Below, one piece after another: positions 45,750 through 57,139 of a stretch of 64,000 nt of DNA. A program made the position numbers and the translations under genes. The notes under the pieces were generated by a model, which saw only the letters and a list, made by a program, of their open reading frames with translations, searched no databases and was not told the origin of the DNA. How positions within the stretch are numbered: the stretch's first letter is position 1; each line of letters starts with the position of its first letter. Origin of the DNA: JBDHBD01 sp039586095 (GTDB lineage: Bacteria > Gemmatimonadota > Gemmatimonadetes > Palauibacterales > Palauibacteraceae); NCBI GenBank assembly GCA_039586095.1, contig JBDHLB010000007.1, positions 30,662-94,661 on the forward strand. The letters are read 5' to 3'.

Positions 45750-46181
45750 TTACGGGCTCCGGCGGACGATCTCCGGCTCTGCGACGAGGCTCACGGTCTC
45801 GATGCCCGATTCCGTGAGGGTCCCGATCACCTTTAACACCGTTCCGTACGGGACGTTCGCGTCGCCTTTGACGTACACCGTCGGGGAGCCGCGGCGCCGG
45901 ATCACCTGCACGACGGACGCTTCGAACTCATCGAGGGTCACCGGCGCATCGTCGAAGTAGATCTGACCGTCCCGAGCGACCGAGATCACCAGCCCTTCCT
46001 CCGTCGTCAGAGGTGCCGCCGGCGCCTGCGGCACAGCGATCTCCACTCCGCCCTGCAGGATGGGGGCAGTGATCATGAAGATCACGAGCAACGTAAACGC
46101 GACGTCGACCAGACTGGTGACGTTGATCTCGGCGCGAACCGCGATCTCTTCCGGAACGGACTCCGCGAAACGACCCCTCAC
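45750..46181 (-). CDS. tolR: TolR/ExbD family biopolymer transport protein
   Basis: 143 residues with one membrane helix (about 22-42). It holds the conserved ion-channel aspartate D26 in NVTSLVDVAFTLLVIFMI. A periplasmic domain follows (VEIAVPQAPAAP, VYVKGDANVPYGTVLKVIG). TolR with TolQ forms the proton-driven motor that energises TolA. GTG 46179-46181 overlaps the tolQ stop (GTGA). TolR is chosen over ExbD by locus. Confidence 0.93.
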   Translation of the reverse strand: MRGRFAESVPEEIAVRAEINVTSLVDVAFTLLVIFMITAPILQGGVEIAVPQAPAAPLTTEEGLVISVARDGQIYFDDAPVTLDEFEASVVQVIRRRGSPTVYVKGDANVPYGTVLKVIGTLTESGIETVSLVAEPEIVRRSP

Positions 46182-46909
46182 AGTCGACCTTCCCGGGCGA
46201 GCGTACCGACGAACTCGCTGGCAAAGCCCTCCAGCTCACTGGTGAACAGGGCAAGCTTCGACGCGTAGTGGTTGTAGGCGATCACCGCCGGAATGGCGAC
46301 CGCCAGCCCGGTCACGGTGGTGGTCAGTGCCTCGGCGATACCGGGCGCTACGGCGGCGATGTTCGCGCTACCCTGTGCCGTGATCCCGATGAACGAGTTC
46401 ATGACGCCCACGACCGTGCCCAGCAGGCCGAGCAACGGGCTGATCGAACCGATGATCGCCAGCCACGGCAGCCCGTGCGAGAGATCGTCCCGTTCCTGTG
46501 CGAGACCCTTCCCGAGCACCAGCCACAGGGTGTCCAGCTGCGTCGGCGTAAGCCCGGGCTCGGGGTTGCCTCCCCGGTTCGTCAGCGCGGTCGGACGCAG
46601 CTCGGAGAAGAAGTTCACGCCCTGGCGGAATACGCGCGTGTACGGCGACTCGTCAAGACGGAGCAGCGTCTCGTAGAGGTCGTGCAGACCGCCGGTGCTC
46701 TCCATCGCATCGACGAACTCGTCCCCCTCGAAGCCGACCCGTCGGAACTCGCGCCACTTCCAGAAAATGAGCACCCACGAGAGCAGCGAGAACGCGACCA
46801 GCACAATAAGGATGATCTTGGTGACGGGCGTCGCGCCCCACACCATGTCCATCGGAGAATCGATGACGCGTTGCTGGAGGAGGGCGGTCAGCACGGCGGT
46901 CGCGCTCAC
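46178..46909 (-). CDS. tolQ: TolQ/ExbB family proton channel protein
   Basis: 243 residues with three membrane helices: ILIVLVAFSLLSWVLIFWKW near the start, then ISPLLGLLGTVVGVMNSF and the last around ALTTTVTGLAVAIPAVIAYN. These are the MotA/TolQ/ExbB channel motifs. The start was set at GTG 46907-46909, which shares GTGA with the epimerase stop and has GGGGGGA just upstream; a GTG at 46930 would add seven residues. First of the tol genes. Confidence 0.94.
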   Translation of the reverse strand: MSATAVLTALLQQRVIDSPMDMVWGATPVTKIILIVLVAFSLLSWVLIFWKWREFRRVGFEGDEFVDAMESTGGLHDLYETLLRLDESPYTRVFRQGVNFFSELRPTALTNRGGNPEPGLTPTQLDTLWLVLGKGLAQERDDLSHGLPWLAIIGSISPLLGLLGTVVGVMNSFIGITAQGSANIAAVAPGIAEALTTTVTGLAVAIPAVIAYNHYASKLALFTSELEGFASEFVGTLAREGRL

Positions 46910-47856
46910 TCGTCCCCCCGCGCGATCCACTCGTACGTGTGCTGCAACCCTTCGCGCAGCGAATGCTCGGGCGACCAGCCCAGCTCGCGCAACTCACTCA
47001 CCTCCAGCGAGCTGCGCCGCAACTCGCCCGGTCTCTCGGGTGCGTACTCGATCTCGGCTTGGGTTCCCGATATCTCGATGAGAGTACGTGCCAGCTCGTT
47101 CACCGTCGTCTCCCGTCCCGTGCCCACGTTGAAGGCTACCTCGTCCAGCCCCTTGGGATCCGGCAGATCCGTTTCCGAGGCCAACAGATTGGCGGCCGCT
47201 ACGTCCTGTACGTACACATAGTCGCGGGTTTGTTCGCCGTCTCCGAACACCGTGAGCGCATGACCGCCGAGCAGACGGTTGCTGAAGATGGCCACCACAC
47301 CTGCCTCGCCATGCGGATCCTGTCGTGGACCGTACACGTTGGAGTACCGGAGCGCGACGTACGGAAGACCGTGAAGCCGTCGGAACGCGAACAGGTAGTA
47401 TTCGCTGGCGAGCTTGCTCACTCCGTAGGGAGATTCGGGCAGCTTCGGGCTTGTCCGCGACGCCGGCAGGGTCTCCGCCTCACCGTACACGACGCCACCG
47501 GAGGAGATGAAGACGATCCGCTCCGTGTCATACTCCACACAGCATTCAAGGACGTTCAGCAAGCCGTCGATGTTGATCGAGGCGTCGTGGCGTGGCCGCT
47601 CGACCGACAACCGCACATCGATCTGAGCGGCATGGTGATTGACGAGATCGAAACGATGTTCGCGGAACAGCTCGGGCAATTGCGGGGAGCGAACATCGAG
47701 CTCGACGAAGTTCGCCTCCGCCGGCACGTTTTGACGCCTGCCCGAGCTCAGATCGTCGAGCGCCGTCACCTCCCAGCCCCGACGCAGATACGCTTCACAC
47801 ACGTGGGACCCGATGAACCCGCCGCCCCCGGTGACCAGCACGTGCTTCGCACTCAT
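46906..47856 (-). CDS. NAD-dependent nucleotide-sugar epimerase/dehydratase (GalE-like SDR)
   Basis: 316-residue extended short-chain dehydrogenase. The Rossmann motif TGGGGFIGSH is at residues 9-18. The catalytic serine region is FISSGGVVYGE and the YxxxK pair lies in SPYGVSKLASEYY. RYSNVYGPRQDPHGEAG is typical of UDP-glucose/UDP-N-acetylglucosamine 4-epimerases. Substrate not determined. It overlaps tolQ by four bases (GTGA), an unusual partner for the Tol system; a link to cell-surface sugars is plausible. The plain GalE assignment is one option among several in this family. Confidence 0.88.
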   Translation of the reverse strand: MSAKHVLVTGGGGFIGSHVCEAYLRRGWEVTALDDLSSGRRQNVPAEANFVELDVRSPQLPELFREHRFDLVNHHAAQIDVRLSVERPRHDASINIDGLLNVLECCVEYDTERIVFISSGGVVYGEAETLPASRTSPKLPESPYGVSKLASEYYLFAFRRLHGLPYVALRYSNVYGPRQDPHGEAGVVAIFSNRLLGGHALTVFGDGEQTRDYVYVQDVAAANLLASETDLPDPKGLDEVAFNVGTGRETTVNELARTLIEISGTQAEIEYAPERPGELRRSSLEVSELRELGWSPEHSLREGLQHTYEWIARGDE

Positions 47857-47988
47857 ACGCAGTCCGTTCCCCTCACTCTCACTGACCCCTCACTCGGACC
47901 CGCTGGAATGTCGCGCATGGCACCCTCTGGCGCCATACGGGTCGGGCCCGAGCGGGCCAGCCATGCGTGATGGACGCGACAATTGGAC

Positions 47989-48026
47989 AAAAAGAAGAGG
48001 GGCGTCCGTCCGCAGACGAACGCCCC
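47989..48026 (-). terminator. Rho-independent terminator after the LysM gene
   Basis: On the minus strand an 11-base-pair GC-rich stem (GGGGCGTTCGT with ACGGACGCCCC, one mismatch, six-base loop; 47999-48026) is followed directly by TCTTCTTTTT (47997-47988). It lies 36 bases after the LysM gene stop at 48063. The T-rich tail is clear. It separates the LysM gene from the epimerase-tol unit. Confidence 0.85.
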
Positions 48027-48062
48027 CAGATGTTCTGTGGCGCGTGCCGAGCGTGGACCCCG

Positions 48063-49319
48063 TCAGTCCGCTCCCGCCGCGCGTCGCACGAGGCGGGCCG
48101 GCGACCCGGCCGTCGTGCCCAGATCCTGCACCTCGATCACGCGTGCCGTCGAGAAGCCGGGTCCGACGCGGACGACCCGCACCGTGGCCTGTCGATCGGC
48201 CAGCGGCGCATCGGACGGGCGGTCCTCGTTCGGCATGAAGGTCGCGAACTCGTCGCCGATTCGCACACCGTCGGCCGCGCCGGCGTTCAAGAAGAGGTGC
48301 GAGCCCGGACCCAGGAGCACCTCCGCCATGGCCGTATCCATGACTCTCGTGAGGAGTCCGGCCCCCTGCACGGCCTCGTGCCGAACCAGCTCACCCACCC
48401 CGAAAGTCTCGGCACCGGCAACCAGATCGCCGACGATGTAATTCCCGAACACCTCCACCACCTGCGCACGTGCGGAGTCACCCATGACCTCGATGACGTT
48501 CAGCATGGCCAGAGGCTCGACCACACGCTGATTCGAGCCGACGTGGCGGCCCCAGCGGAAGGCTCGCAGTGATTGATCGGGCGACACGGCCATACCATTC
48601 AGCGCGATGATGACGTGGTGGTTCAGCCGCGTCGCGGCAGGCAATCTCAGATCCAGCGGGTTCGCCTCGATCTTCCGCGTTGTCACTCCGTAGGTCGTCT
48701 CATCGGGGATGGCCAACGTCGGCGCGCGCCGGAAGTCACTGGCCGAGACCAGCGAGGTGGCCGCAAACTCCTCCACGTCGAGGCCTCCCATGGTGGCTCG
48801 CGAGTCCGGCGACTTGTCGAAGACGCTCTCGCCACCGAAGCGGGACACGCCGCGTCTCTCCTGGAGCGAGACCGGGCCCGGTTCCTGGTCGGCGGGCCGC
48901 GCTTCCCCTGCGGTGGGTTCACCACTCGGGCCGGCTCGTACGGCCACGCCGGTCACGGCGCCGGGAAGCCGGAGGTTCTCACCGGGAAAGATCCAGTGCG
49001 GATCCTCCACCACCGCGGTGTTGACTTCGAAGATCTCCCGCCAGCGGAAGGGATCGCTCAGGTACCGGCGGGCCAGGTCCCACAGGGTGTCGCCGCGCCG
49101 GACCTGGTGCGTTCCCGGTCCAGCCTGGGCCTCCTGTGGCCGTTCCAGGGTCGCCTCCGGAACGGGGCGCCGCTCCGGCTGCCGTTCGGGTGCCTGGGCC
49201 CGTGCAGATTCCACGACCCCACCCACGCAAATCGCCATGATCACCGACATCACACCGGTCATCCTGCCCCTGCTCCACCACTCTCCGCGTCTTCCACGCA
49301 CCCGAGGGCCGAGGCTCAT
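48063..49319 (-). CDS. LysM-domain secreted protein
   Basis: 418 residues. A hydrophobic segment at 20-36 followed by ARAQ (to 42) is a signal peptide. A LysM domain spans about 70-118 (HQVRRGDTLWDLARRYLSDPF, IFPGENLRLP), which binds peptidoglycan. The rest (about 190-418) is a separate domain with strands such as VIIALNGMAVSPDQSLRAFRW and VRIGDEFATFMPN that I do not recognise. ATG 49319 has AGGAGG about seven bases upstream. Transcribed alone: a terminator lies just after it. A cell-wall or envelope-surveillance role is suggested only by LysM. Confidence 0.86.
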   Translation of the reverse strand: MSLGPRVRGRRGEWWSRGRMTGVMSVIMAICVGGVVESARAQAPERQPERRPVPEATLERPQEAQAGPGTHQVRRGDTLWDLARRYLSDPFRWREIFEVNTAVVEDPHWIFPGENLRLPGAVTGVAVRAGPSGEPTAGEARPADQEPGPVSLQERRGVSRFGGESVFDKSPDSRATMGGLDVEEFAATSLVSASDFRRAPTLAIPDETTYGVTTRKIEANPLDLRLPAATRLNHHVIIALNGMAVSPDQSLRAFRWGRHVGSNQRVVEPLAMLNVIEVMGDSARAQVVEVFGNYIVGDLVAGAETFGVGELVRHEAVQGAGLLTRVMDTAMAEVLLGPGSHLFLNAGAADGVRIGDEFATFMPNEDRPSDAPLADRQATVRVVRVGPGFSTARVIEVQDLGTTAGSPARLVRRAAGAD

Positions 49320-49646
49320 CGCGCTCCTCCTGAGGAAAAGTCGCACAACTGTACCCGCCGTCGGGCCTTGCCGACGGAAGCACCACGTCATCATCGCCGT
49401 CCCAGCGTGCAACTTCCGGGCGCGCCCAGCGGCCCGGAGGTACGGAGGCCGGTACGAGCGAGGGCAACCGCTCTTCGCGGGGGCGGCCGACCGGCCGCCG
49501 CCAACTTACGGATGGCGTTTATGCCAAACAATTGCCGCGGGTGTGAAAGAAGTATCAACGCGGCGGACGCACGGGTCGCTACAACGCCTTCGGACAGACG
49601 ATCGGGCGCCTCCGAGGGCGAATGGAGGGAGATCCGGCGGATACTC
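49320..49646. other. 327-base stretch without a gene
   Basis: This is the space between the ssb stop and the LysM gene start, both on the minus strand. It holds the Shine-Dalgarno sequence of the LysM gene at its left end. Around 49500-49560 the sequence is less GC-rich and includes a near-palindrome (TGGCGTTTATGCCA, 49513-49526) that could be an operator. A promoter for the LysM gene must be in here, but I see no convincing -35/-10 pair. No hairpin with a T-run follows ssb. Confidence 0.45.
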
Positions 49647-50090
49647 CTAGAACGGCAGGTCGTCTTCTCCTGCCAGCGCCTCACCCGAGAAGTCGGACAT
49701 CTCGCTGTCCACGCTGACCGGCGGAGCCGCGGAGCGGGACGACGGCTCCCGATCGCCGGCGCCACCGAGCATGATCAGCTCGAAGGCGCGAATCTCGGTC
49801 GTGTATCGCGTCTGGCCGTCCTGACCTTCCCACTGGCGGTACTCGATGCGGCCCTCCGCGTAGACGCGATCCCCCTTCTTGAGGTACTGCTCGCAGATCT
49901 CGGCGAGCCGATCCCAACACACGACGCGATGCCACTCCGTCTTTTCCTGCGGGTTGCCGGCACGGTCTGTCCACCGGCGGCTGGTGGCCACCGAAAGGGT
50001 CGCCACTCGAGTACCGGAAGACGTCGAGCGAATCTCGGGATCCGCTCCGAGGTTTCCGATCAGAGTCGCCTTGTTCAGGCTGCGGGACAT
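49647..50090 (-). CDS. ssb: Single-stranded DNA-binding protein
   Basis: 147 residues: an OB-fold domain (about 1-110; SLNKATLIGNLGADPEIR, EWHRVVCWDRLAEICEQYLKKGDRVYAEGRI), then a short Ser/Pro/Asp linker and the acidic tip DDLPF. That tip recruits repair and replication partners. ATG 50090; GGAGG lies upstream in the leader. It stands as a separate gene rather than next to rpsF/rpsR. Confidence 0.97.
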   Translation of the reverse strand: MSRSLNKATLIGNLGADPEIRSTSSGTRVATLSVATSRRWTDRAGNPQEKTEWHRVVCWDRLAEICEQYLKKGDRVYAEGRIEYRQWEGQDGQTRYTTEIRAFELIMLGGAGDREPSSRSAAPPVSVDSEMSDFSGEALAGEDDLPF

Positions 50091-50158
50091 TCTAGGCCTC
50101 CAGAGGGAAGAGTTTCACACGAGCGGCGCGGCAAAGTAGACGAGGCCGGAGGCGACTG

Positions 50159-50623
50159 TCAACGAAGCTCACTCGCTACGTCGACGCGCATGACAAGCGC
50201 GTCCTCGGCCGGGTTCACGTAATAGCCCGGTCGCAGTCCGACGGCGCGGAAACCGGCTCTCTCGTACAATTGGCGCGCCGCCGTGTTGGACACGCGCACT
50301 TCCAGAAAGAGCGCCTCCGCCCCTCGCTCGCGAACCTGCGCCAGCACCGCCTCGAGGAGAGTGGAGCCGAGTCCTCGCGCGCGCCATTCGGGGCGTACGG
50401 CGAGGTTCCCGAGCTCTGCTTCGGTCCCGGCGAACCAGGCGACCGCGTACCCGCCGATCTGCGACGCATGGTTCTCGGCGACCAACAGACAGGCGTTCTT
50501 TCGAGCCAGCAGCAAGCGGAACGTTCGCTCGGACCAGGGTGCCGAGAAGGATGCGTTCTCGATCGCGACGACTTCGTCGACGTCGGCCACCGTCATCGGA
50601 CGCACCTGGCTGAGGCCGATCAT
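50159..50623 (-). CDS. rimI: Ribosomal protein S18-alanine N-acetyltransferase
   Basis: 154-residue GNAT acetyltransferase. The acetyl-CoA loop RPEWRARGLGSTLL and the C-terminal FLEVRVSNTAARQLYERAGF are typical of RimI. RimI often lies next to tsaB, as here. ATG 50621-50623 overlaps the tsaB stop (ATGA). Some RimI proteins act on other N-termini, so the S18 target is by homology. Confidence 0.92.
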   Translation of the reverse strand: MIGLSQVRPMTVADVDEVVAIENASFSAPWSERTFRLLLARKNACLLVAENHASQIGGYAVAWFAGTEAELGNLAVRPEWRARGLGSTLLEAVLAQVRERGAEALFLEVRVSNTAARQLYERAGFRAVGLRPGYYVNPAEDALVMRVDVASELR

Positions 50624-51318
50624 ACGGACGCTGTGTCCTCCGCCGCGGCGCGTTCAGCCGCTCGGCGGGCACCGGACGCGCGCACGTACTCCGGCTCCCA
50701 GTCGGCTGAATCGCGCACCCTGCCCTTGTCCGGCCACCGACTCGCCAGCCAGAGAAGCGCCGACGCCCGTGGGACTCCGAGGTGAGCCGGAAGCACTCGT
50801 CCACCCACGCGGGCAATCCGGTCTGCATAACGGATCGCGCCCTCGCCGGCGAAATGCCACGCCGAGGGCTTCTCCACGCGAGCGAGCACGGACTCGACCG
50901 ACTGCGCAATCGGCGGAAAGACGCACTCGAGCGGGTCCGTGCGGCGGTAAGCGGCTGCGTACACTTCGCCGCGGCGCGCGTCGAACATCGCGCACACTCG
51001 TTCGGACCCGCTCGAAGCGGCGACAGCCAGCAGACTCGAGTAGGCATACAGGGGGACTCCGGTCGCGAAGCTGTAGCCCTTGGCGACGGAGGCCGCGATC
51101 CGGACTCCGGTGAAGGAACCCGGTCCCGCCCCTACGACCACGGCCCCCAGGGATTCCGGTGCCACGTCACTGCGGTTCAGCAGTCGTTGGATCTCAGGCA
51201 TCAACGCTTCGGAATGGCTGGCTTGCACGGACAGCGTGGACTCGGCAAGCAGCTGTTCACCGTCCGCCAGCGCTACACTTCCCAGCGACGTGCTCGTTTC
51301 GAGCGCGAGGCGCAGCAC
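50620..51318 (-). CDS. tsaB: tRNA threonylcarbamoyladenosine synthesis protein TsaB
   Basis: 232-residue ASKHA-fold protein (LALETSTSLGSVALADG, GAVVVGAGPGSFTGVRI). It partners TsaD and TsaE in making the t6A37 modification of tRNAs reading ANN codons. It lacks the metal-binding histidines of TsaD, as expected. GTG 51316-51318 directly follows the tsaE stop (51319-51321), with GGAGGAG just upstream. tsaD is not in the window. Confidence 0.93.
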   Translation of the reverse strand: MLRLALETSTSLGSVALADGEQLLAESTLSVQASHSEALMPEIQRLLNRSDVAPESLGAVVVGAGPGSFTGVRIAASVAKGYSFATGVPLYAYSSLLAVAASSGSERVCAMFDARRGEVYAAAYRRTDPLECVFPPIAQSVESVLARVEKPSAWHFAGEGAIRYADRIARVGGRVLPAHLGVPRASALLWLASRWPDKGRVRDSADWEPEYVRASGARRAAERAAAEDTASV

Positions 51319-51866
51319 CTACTCCTCCTGCGCGGGGCTATCCCCCGCCTCGCTTGCTGTGTCGCCCGCCGGGACGGGAGGGAGAGGCGTCGCGTCGCCT
51401 CGGCAAAGACCGCGCACGCGTCGCGTGTCGGCGGTATCTCCCATCTCCAGATACACGTCCCAGCGGTCGTCCGGCAGCCAGCCGTGAGCGCGGTCCGCCC
51501 ACTCGACGAACACCGGGCCATCCGCGGTGAGGAGCTCCTCCCAGCCCAGATCCGGCAGGTCGTCCGGGTCCGGTACCCGATACAGATCGACGTGGTAGAC
51601 AGGACCTGCGGAAGCCGAGTACTGCCGCACCAGCGTGAACGTGGGACTCAGCACCGGCTCGGTCACTCCGATACCCCGGCACGCGGCGCGCACGAGGGTC
51701 GTCTTGCCCGCCCCCAGGGGACCGCACAGCGCGACGAAGACGCGGTCGCGCATGGCCGCCTCGCCCAGTTGCCCCCCCCACTCCCGTAGCTCGGACTCGG
51801 TGAGGTCGTACCAGGCGTCGGCGCGCTGGCCCGGAGGGGTGCCTGCCTCGCGCAGATTCATCGCGG

Positions 51867-51870
<4 letters not shown>
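51319..51870 (-). CDS. tsaE: tRNA threonylcarbamoyladenosine synthesis ATPase TsaE
   Basis: 183 residues; P-loop GPLGAGKTT, then SPTFTLVRQY, VYHVDLYRV and FVEWADRA, typical of the YjeE/TsaE family. It drives the TsaB-TsaD complex. The last 40 residues (Asp/Ala/Pro/Glu-rich) exceed the usual length. ATG 51868-51870 overlaps the uvrB stop by four bases. Confidence 0.94.
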
Positions 51871-53924
<2,054 letters not shown>

Positions 53925-53942
53925 GTCGGCCGCGAGTTCCCG

Positions 53943-56174
53943 TCAGCCGCCGAGCGTGAGATCGCTCTCGCCCACGCTCTCCTTGCGCTCCACGGACAGC
54001 ACACCCTTCACGCGCCGGATCTGCCGCATGACCTTCTTCAGGTGAGCCAGATTCTCCACCTGCACGACGAACCGACCCGTCATCCCGCCTTCCACGGCGC
54101 GCACGTCTGCGGAGCGAATGTCCGTGCCGGTGTCCGAAACGGCCCGGGCGATGTCAGCAAACAACGCGTGACGGTCCGTGCCCTCGATGTCGATGCGCAC
54201 CAGGAAGCGCTGTGCACCATCGCTGTCCCACTCGATGTCGATGCGGCGATTCGGTGCGTCCGAGAGATGCAGGACGTTGGGGCAGTCCTGACGGTGGATC
54301 GAGATGCCGCGGCCGCGGGTGATGTAGCCGATCACCGGATCGCCGGGCACCGGCTGACAGCACTGGGAATAGCGCACCATGAGGTGATCCATTCCCTGGA
54401 TACGAATCCCCTTCGGTCCCTGCCAGACCTTCTCCACCAGGCGGTGCAGTGGGCTGGGCGCGCGCTCCGGCTCGTCCGGAGTGACTTCGGGAAACACGGC
54501 TCGCACCACCCGGGTGAGTCCGAGGTCTCCACGGGACACGGCCGCGTGCAGGGCGTCGGCGTCGTCGAGTCCCAGCGCGTGTGCGGCCGTCTCCAGCTGC
54601 TCCTCATCGGGCTTGCTCCGAAGACGACGCCACTCACGCCCTAGGATCTCTCGGCCCAGACGAACGGCGGTCTCGTGCTCCTCGCGCCGGATCCATTGCC
54701 GGACCTTGTGGCGCGCCTTGCTGGTCTGCACGAAACCGAGCCAGTCGCGGCTCGGAGTCTGAGTGTCGGAGGTGAGGATCTTGACCGTGTCCCCGTTGCG
54801 CAGCGGTCGGCTGAGCGGCGCGATCCGCCCGTTCACCATCGCGCCGGAGCACTTGTGGCCGATCTCGGTGTGGACGGCGAAGGCGAAGTCGATGGGTGTC
54901 GCCCCCTTGGGCAGCTGCTTCACGTCCCCGGCCGGTGTGAACACGAAAATCTCGTCCTGGAAGAGATCGACCCGCAGGAACTCCATGAACTCCTCGGGCT
55001 CCCGGGTCTCCTGCTGCCACTCCAGGACCTGGCGGAACCATGCGAGCTTGTTGTCGACTTCGTCGATCTCCTCGGTGCCCTCTTTGTACAACCAGTGTGC
55101 CGCGATCCCGTTCTCCGCCGTGCGGTGCATCTCGTGCGTGCGGATCTGGATCTCGTACAGCCGTCCGCCCGGACCGAAGATCGTCGTGTGCAGGCTCTGG
55201 TAGAGGTTCGACTTCGGCGTGGCGATGTAGTCGTGAAAACGCTCGGTGAGGGGGGTCCACTTGTTGTGGATGACGCCCAGAGCGTGATAGCAGTCGCGCA
55301 CAGTGTCGACGAGCACGCGCATGGCAAGGACGTCGTAGATCTCTTCGTAGGGCTTCTGCCGCTTTACCATCTTGCGGTGGATCGACCACAGATGCTTCGG
55401 CCGCCCGTACACCTCGGCCCGCAGGTCGGCCGCGGCGAGCTCTGCGATCAGGGGCTGTGCCAGCTCGCGGATCAGGTCCTCTCGCTGCCGCCGTTTGTCC
55501 TTGATCGTCTTGGCCAGCTGCTTGTAAGCCTTGGGCTCGAGGAACTTGAACGCCAGATCCTCCAGCTCCCACTTCACGCGCGCCATCCCGAGGCGGTGCG
55601 CGAGCGGCGCGTAGATCTCGCGCGTTTCCAGCGCGATGCGCTCCCGGGCCGCCGCCGGCATGTGCTCCAGCGTGCGCATGTTGTGAAGTCGATCGGCCAG
55701 CTTCACCAGGATGACTCTGGCGTCTCGGGCCATGGAGAGGAGGAGCTTGCGATACGTCTCCACCTGGCGCTCGGCGATCGAGCCGAGCTGAAAGCGCGCG
55801 ATCTTTGTGAGGCCGTCGACGATGACCGCCATCTCTTCGCCGAATTCCCGCCGAATCTCCTCCAGAGAGGTTCCGGTATCCTCCACCACATCGTGCAGCA
55901 GGGATGCCGCGATGCTGACCGTGTCGAGGTGGATCTCGCTGAGAATCTTCGCGACCTCGACACAGTGGCGGACGTAATCCTCGCCCGACCGACGCTTCTG
56001 ACCGGCGTGTTTGTCCCGAGCGTATTGGAAGGCGAGGGCCAGAAAGTCGAGGTCGAGGTGCGCCTCATGGCCGTCGATCGCCTCGAGAAAGTCCTTCGGT
56101 AGCAGGGCGTGCGAGTCCGCCGCCCCCTTGGGGGACCCGTTCTCAACCTGTGCGGAGACTTGACCGTCCGGCAT
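53943..56174 (-). CDS. Bifunctional (p)ppGpp synthetase/hydrolase
   Basis: 743-residue RSH protein. An HD hydrolase domain comes first (DYVRHCVEVAKIL, ASLLHDVVEDTG intact). The synthetase domain has LADRLHNMRTLEHM, PKSNLYQSLHTTIFG and EIQIRTHEMH. A TGS domain (FTPAGDVKQLPKGATPIDFAF) and a C-terminal ACT domain (RFLVRIDIEGTDRHALFADIARAVSDTG) follow. Both catalytic halves look intact, so it should both make and destroy the stringent-response alarmone and is probably the only long RSH. ATG 56174. Confidence 0.95.
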   Translation of the reverse strand: MPDGQVSAQVENGSPKGAADSHALLPKDFLEAIDGHEAHLDLDFLALAFQYARDKHAGQKRRSGEDYVRHCVEVAKILSEIHLDTVSIAASLLHDVVEDTGTSLEEIRREFGEEMAVIVDGLTKIARFQLGSIAERQVETYRKLLLSMARDARVILVKLADRLHNMRTLEHMPAAARERIALETREIYAPLAHRLGMARVKWELEDLAFKFLEPKAYKQLAKTIKDKRRQREDLIRELAQPLIAELAAADLRAEVYGRPKHLWSIHRKMVKRQKPYEEIYDVLAMRVLVDTVRDCYHALGVIHNKWTPLTERFHDYIATPKSNLYQSLHTTIFGPGGRLYEIQIRTHEMHRTAENGIAAHWLYKEGTEEIDEVDNKLAWFRQVLEWQQETREPEEFMEFLRVDLFQDEIFVFTPAGDVKQLPKGATPIDFAFAVHTEIGHKCSGAMVNGRIAPLSRPLRNGDTVKILTSDTQTPSRDWLGFVQTSKARHKVRQWIRREEHETAVRLGREILGREWRRLRSKPDEEQLETAAHALGLDDADALHAAVSRGDLGLTRVVRAVFPEVTPDEPERAPSPLHRLVEKVWQGPKGIRIQGMDHLMVRYSQCCQPVPGDPVIGYITRGRGISIHRQDCPNVLHLSDAPNRRIDIEWDSDGAQRFLVRIDIEGTDRHALFADIARAVSDTGTDIRSADVRAVEGGMTGRFVVQVENLAHLKKVMRQIRRVKGVLSVERKESVGESDLTLGG

Positions 56175-56232
56175 CGCGCGACTTCGTGCAGGTGACCTGG
56201 GAGAGGACGGACCCCGGGGCCCGTCGTCGGCT

Positions 56233-56955
56233 TCAGTCCTGCTGATACCGTGCGATGCTCGAGGAGTTCGGGGTGCCGCACAACCCCCGTTCCAGAAGAC
56301 TCACGTGACGCCCGTCCCCCAGAATCACGTGGTCACGCACCGGAATGCCCAGCAGACGCCCGCTTTCCACCAGCTGGGCGGTGACCCGAACGTCCTCCGG
56401 AGAGGGTTCCGGATCGCCGCTCGGATGGTTGTGGGTTAGCACGACGCTGGCCACGCCGTGCACGAGCGCGGGCCCGAACACCTCCCGTGGATGGACCAGC
56501 GACGCGTTGAGCAGACCGACGGTCAGGCAGCGCTCCAGGCGTACGCGGTTCTGTACGTCGAGGTACAAGGCCCAGAACTCCTCCTGGCGCCGGTCGCGCA
56601 GCAGCGGGCCCAGACGGCCGCGGACATCGGCCGGTCCACGGATTCGCTTGCCGTTCCGGGCGGGCTCGGCGGCCATACGTCGGCCCAGCGCGAGTGCGGC
56701 GGCGACCGAGGCGGCCCGGGCGGGTCCGATCCCGGACACCCGCTGCAGCTCGCCGGGGTCCGCACGAGCGATGCGGCGGAGGGAGCCGCCGAAGTGCTCG
56801 AGCAGGGCGGTCGCGAGCTCCAGCGCGGAGCGCCCGGCTCCACCGGAGCCGAGCAACACGGCCAGGAGCTCGTGGCTGGCGAGGCTGTCGGGCCTTCCGT
56901 GGATGAGTCGCTCTCGTGGGCGTTCGGAGGCGGGCCATTCGCGGAGGGTCGGCAT
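56233..56955 (-). CDS. radC: RadC family JAMM-domain protein
   Basis: 240 residues. A helix-hairpin-helix segment (about 68-85, LQRVSGIGPARAASVAAAL) precedes the JAMM metalloprotease-like domain (HNHPSGDPEPSPEDVRVT). The zinc histidines and aspartate are present. RadC is widespread and its role in repair is disputed. It stands alone before relA/spoT; upstream is a 184-base gap. Confidence 0.93.
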   Translation of the reverse strand: MPTLREWPASERPRERLIHGRPDSLASHELLAVLLGSGGAGRSALELATALLEHFGGSLRRIARADPGELQRVSGIGPARAASVAAALALGRRMAAEPARNGKRIRGPADVRGRLGPLLRDRRQEEFWALYLDVQNRVRLERCLTVGLLNASLVHPREVFGPALVHGVASVVLTHNHPSGDPEPSPEDVRVTAQLVESGRLLGIPVRDHVILGDGRHVSLLERGLCGTPNSSSIARYQQD

Positions 56956-57139
56956 GCTTGAGGGTGCGCCGGGTGTCTCATCGGCGGCTCAACGCTGCAT
57001 TCGTCAGGCAACGCGCAATCCAGGCGCCACAGAGTCAGGCGAAGCGGGTTTCCCCTCTGCGACTCGGAAGCGCGATGCGGTGGCGTAGCGGGTCGTCAGT
57101 CTTTCGGCTCCGTCGCTAGGCGCGGCTCTGCGGGGGCCG

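Noticed and set aside
54675..56102. 475-codon plus-strand open frame opposite relA/spoT
   Set aside because: Mirrors the conserved RSH gene; Leu/Val/Asp-rich wrong-frame composition.
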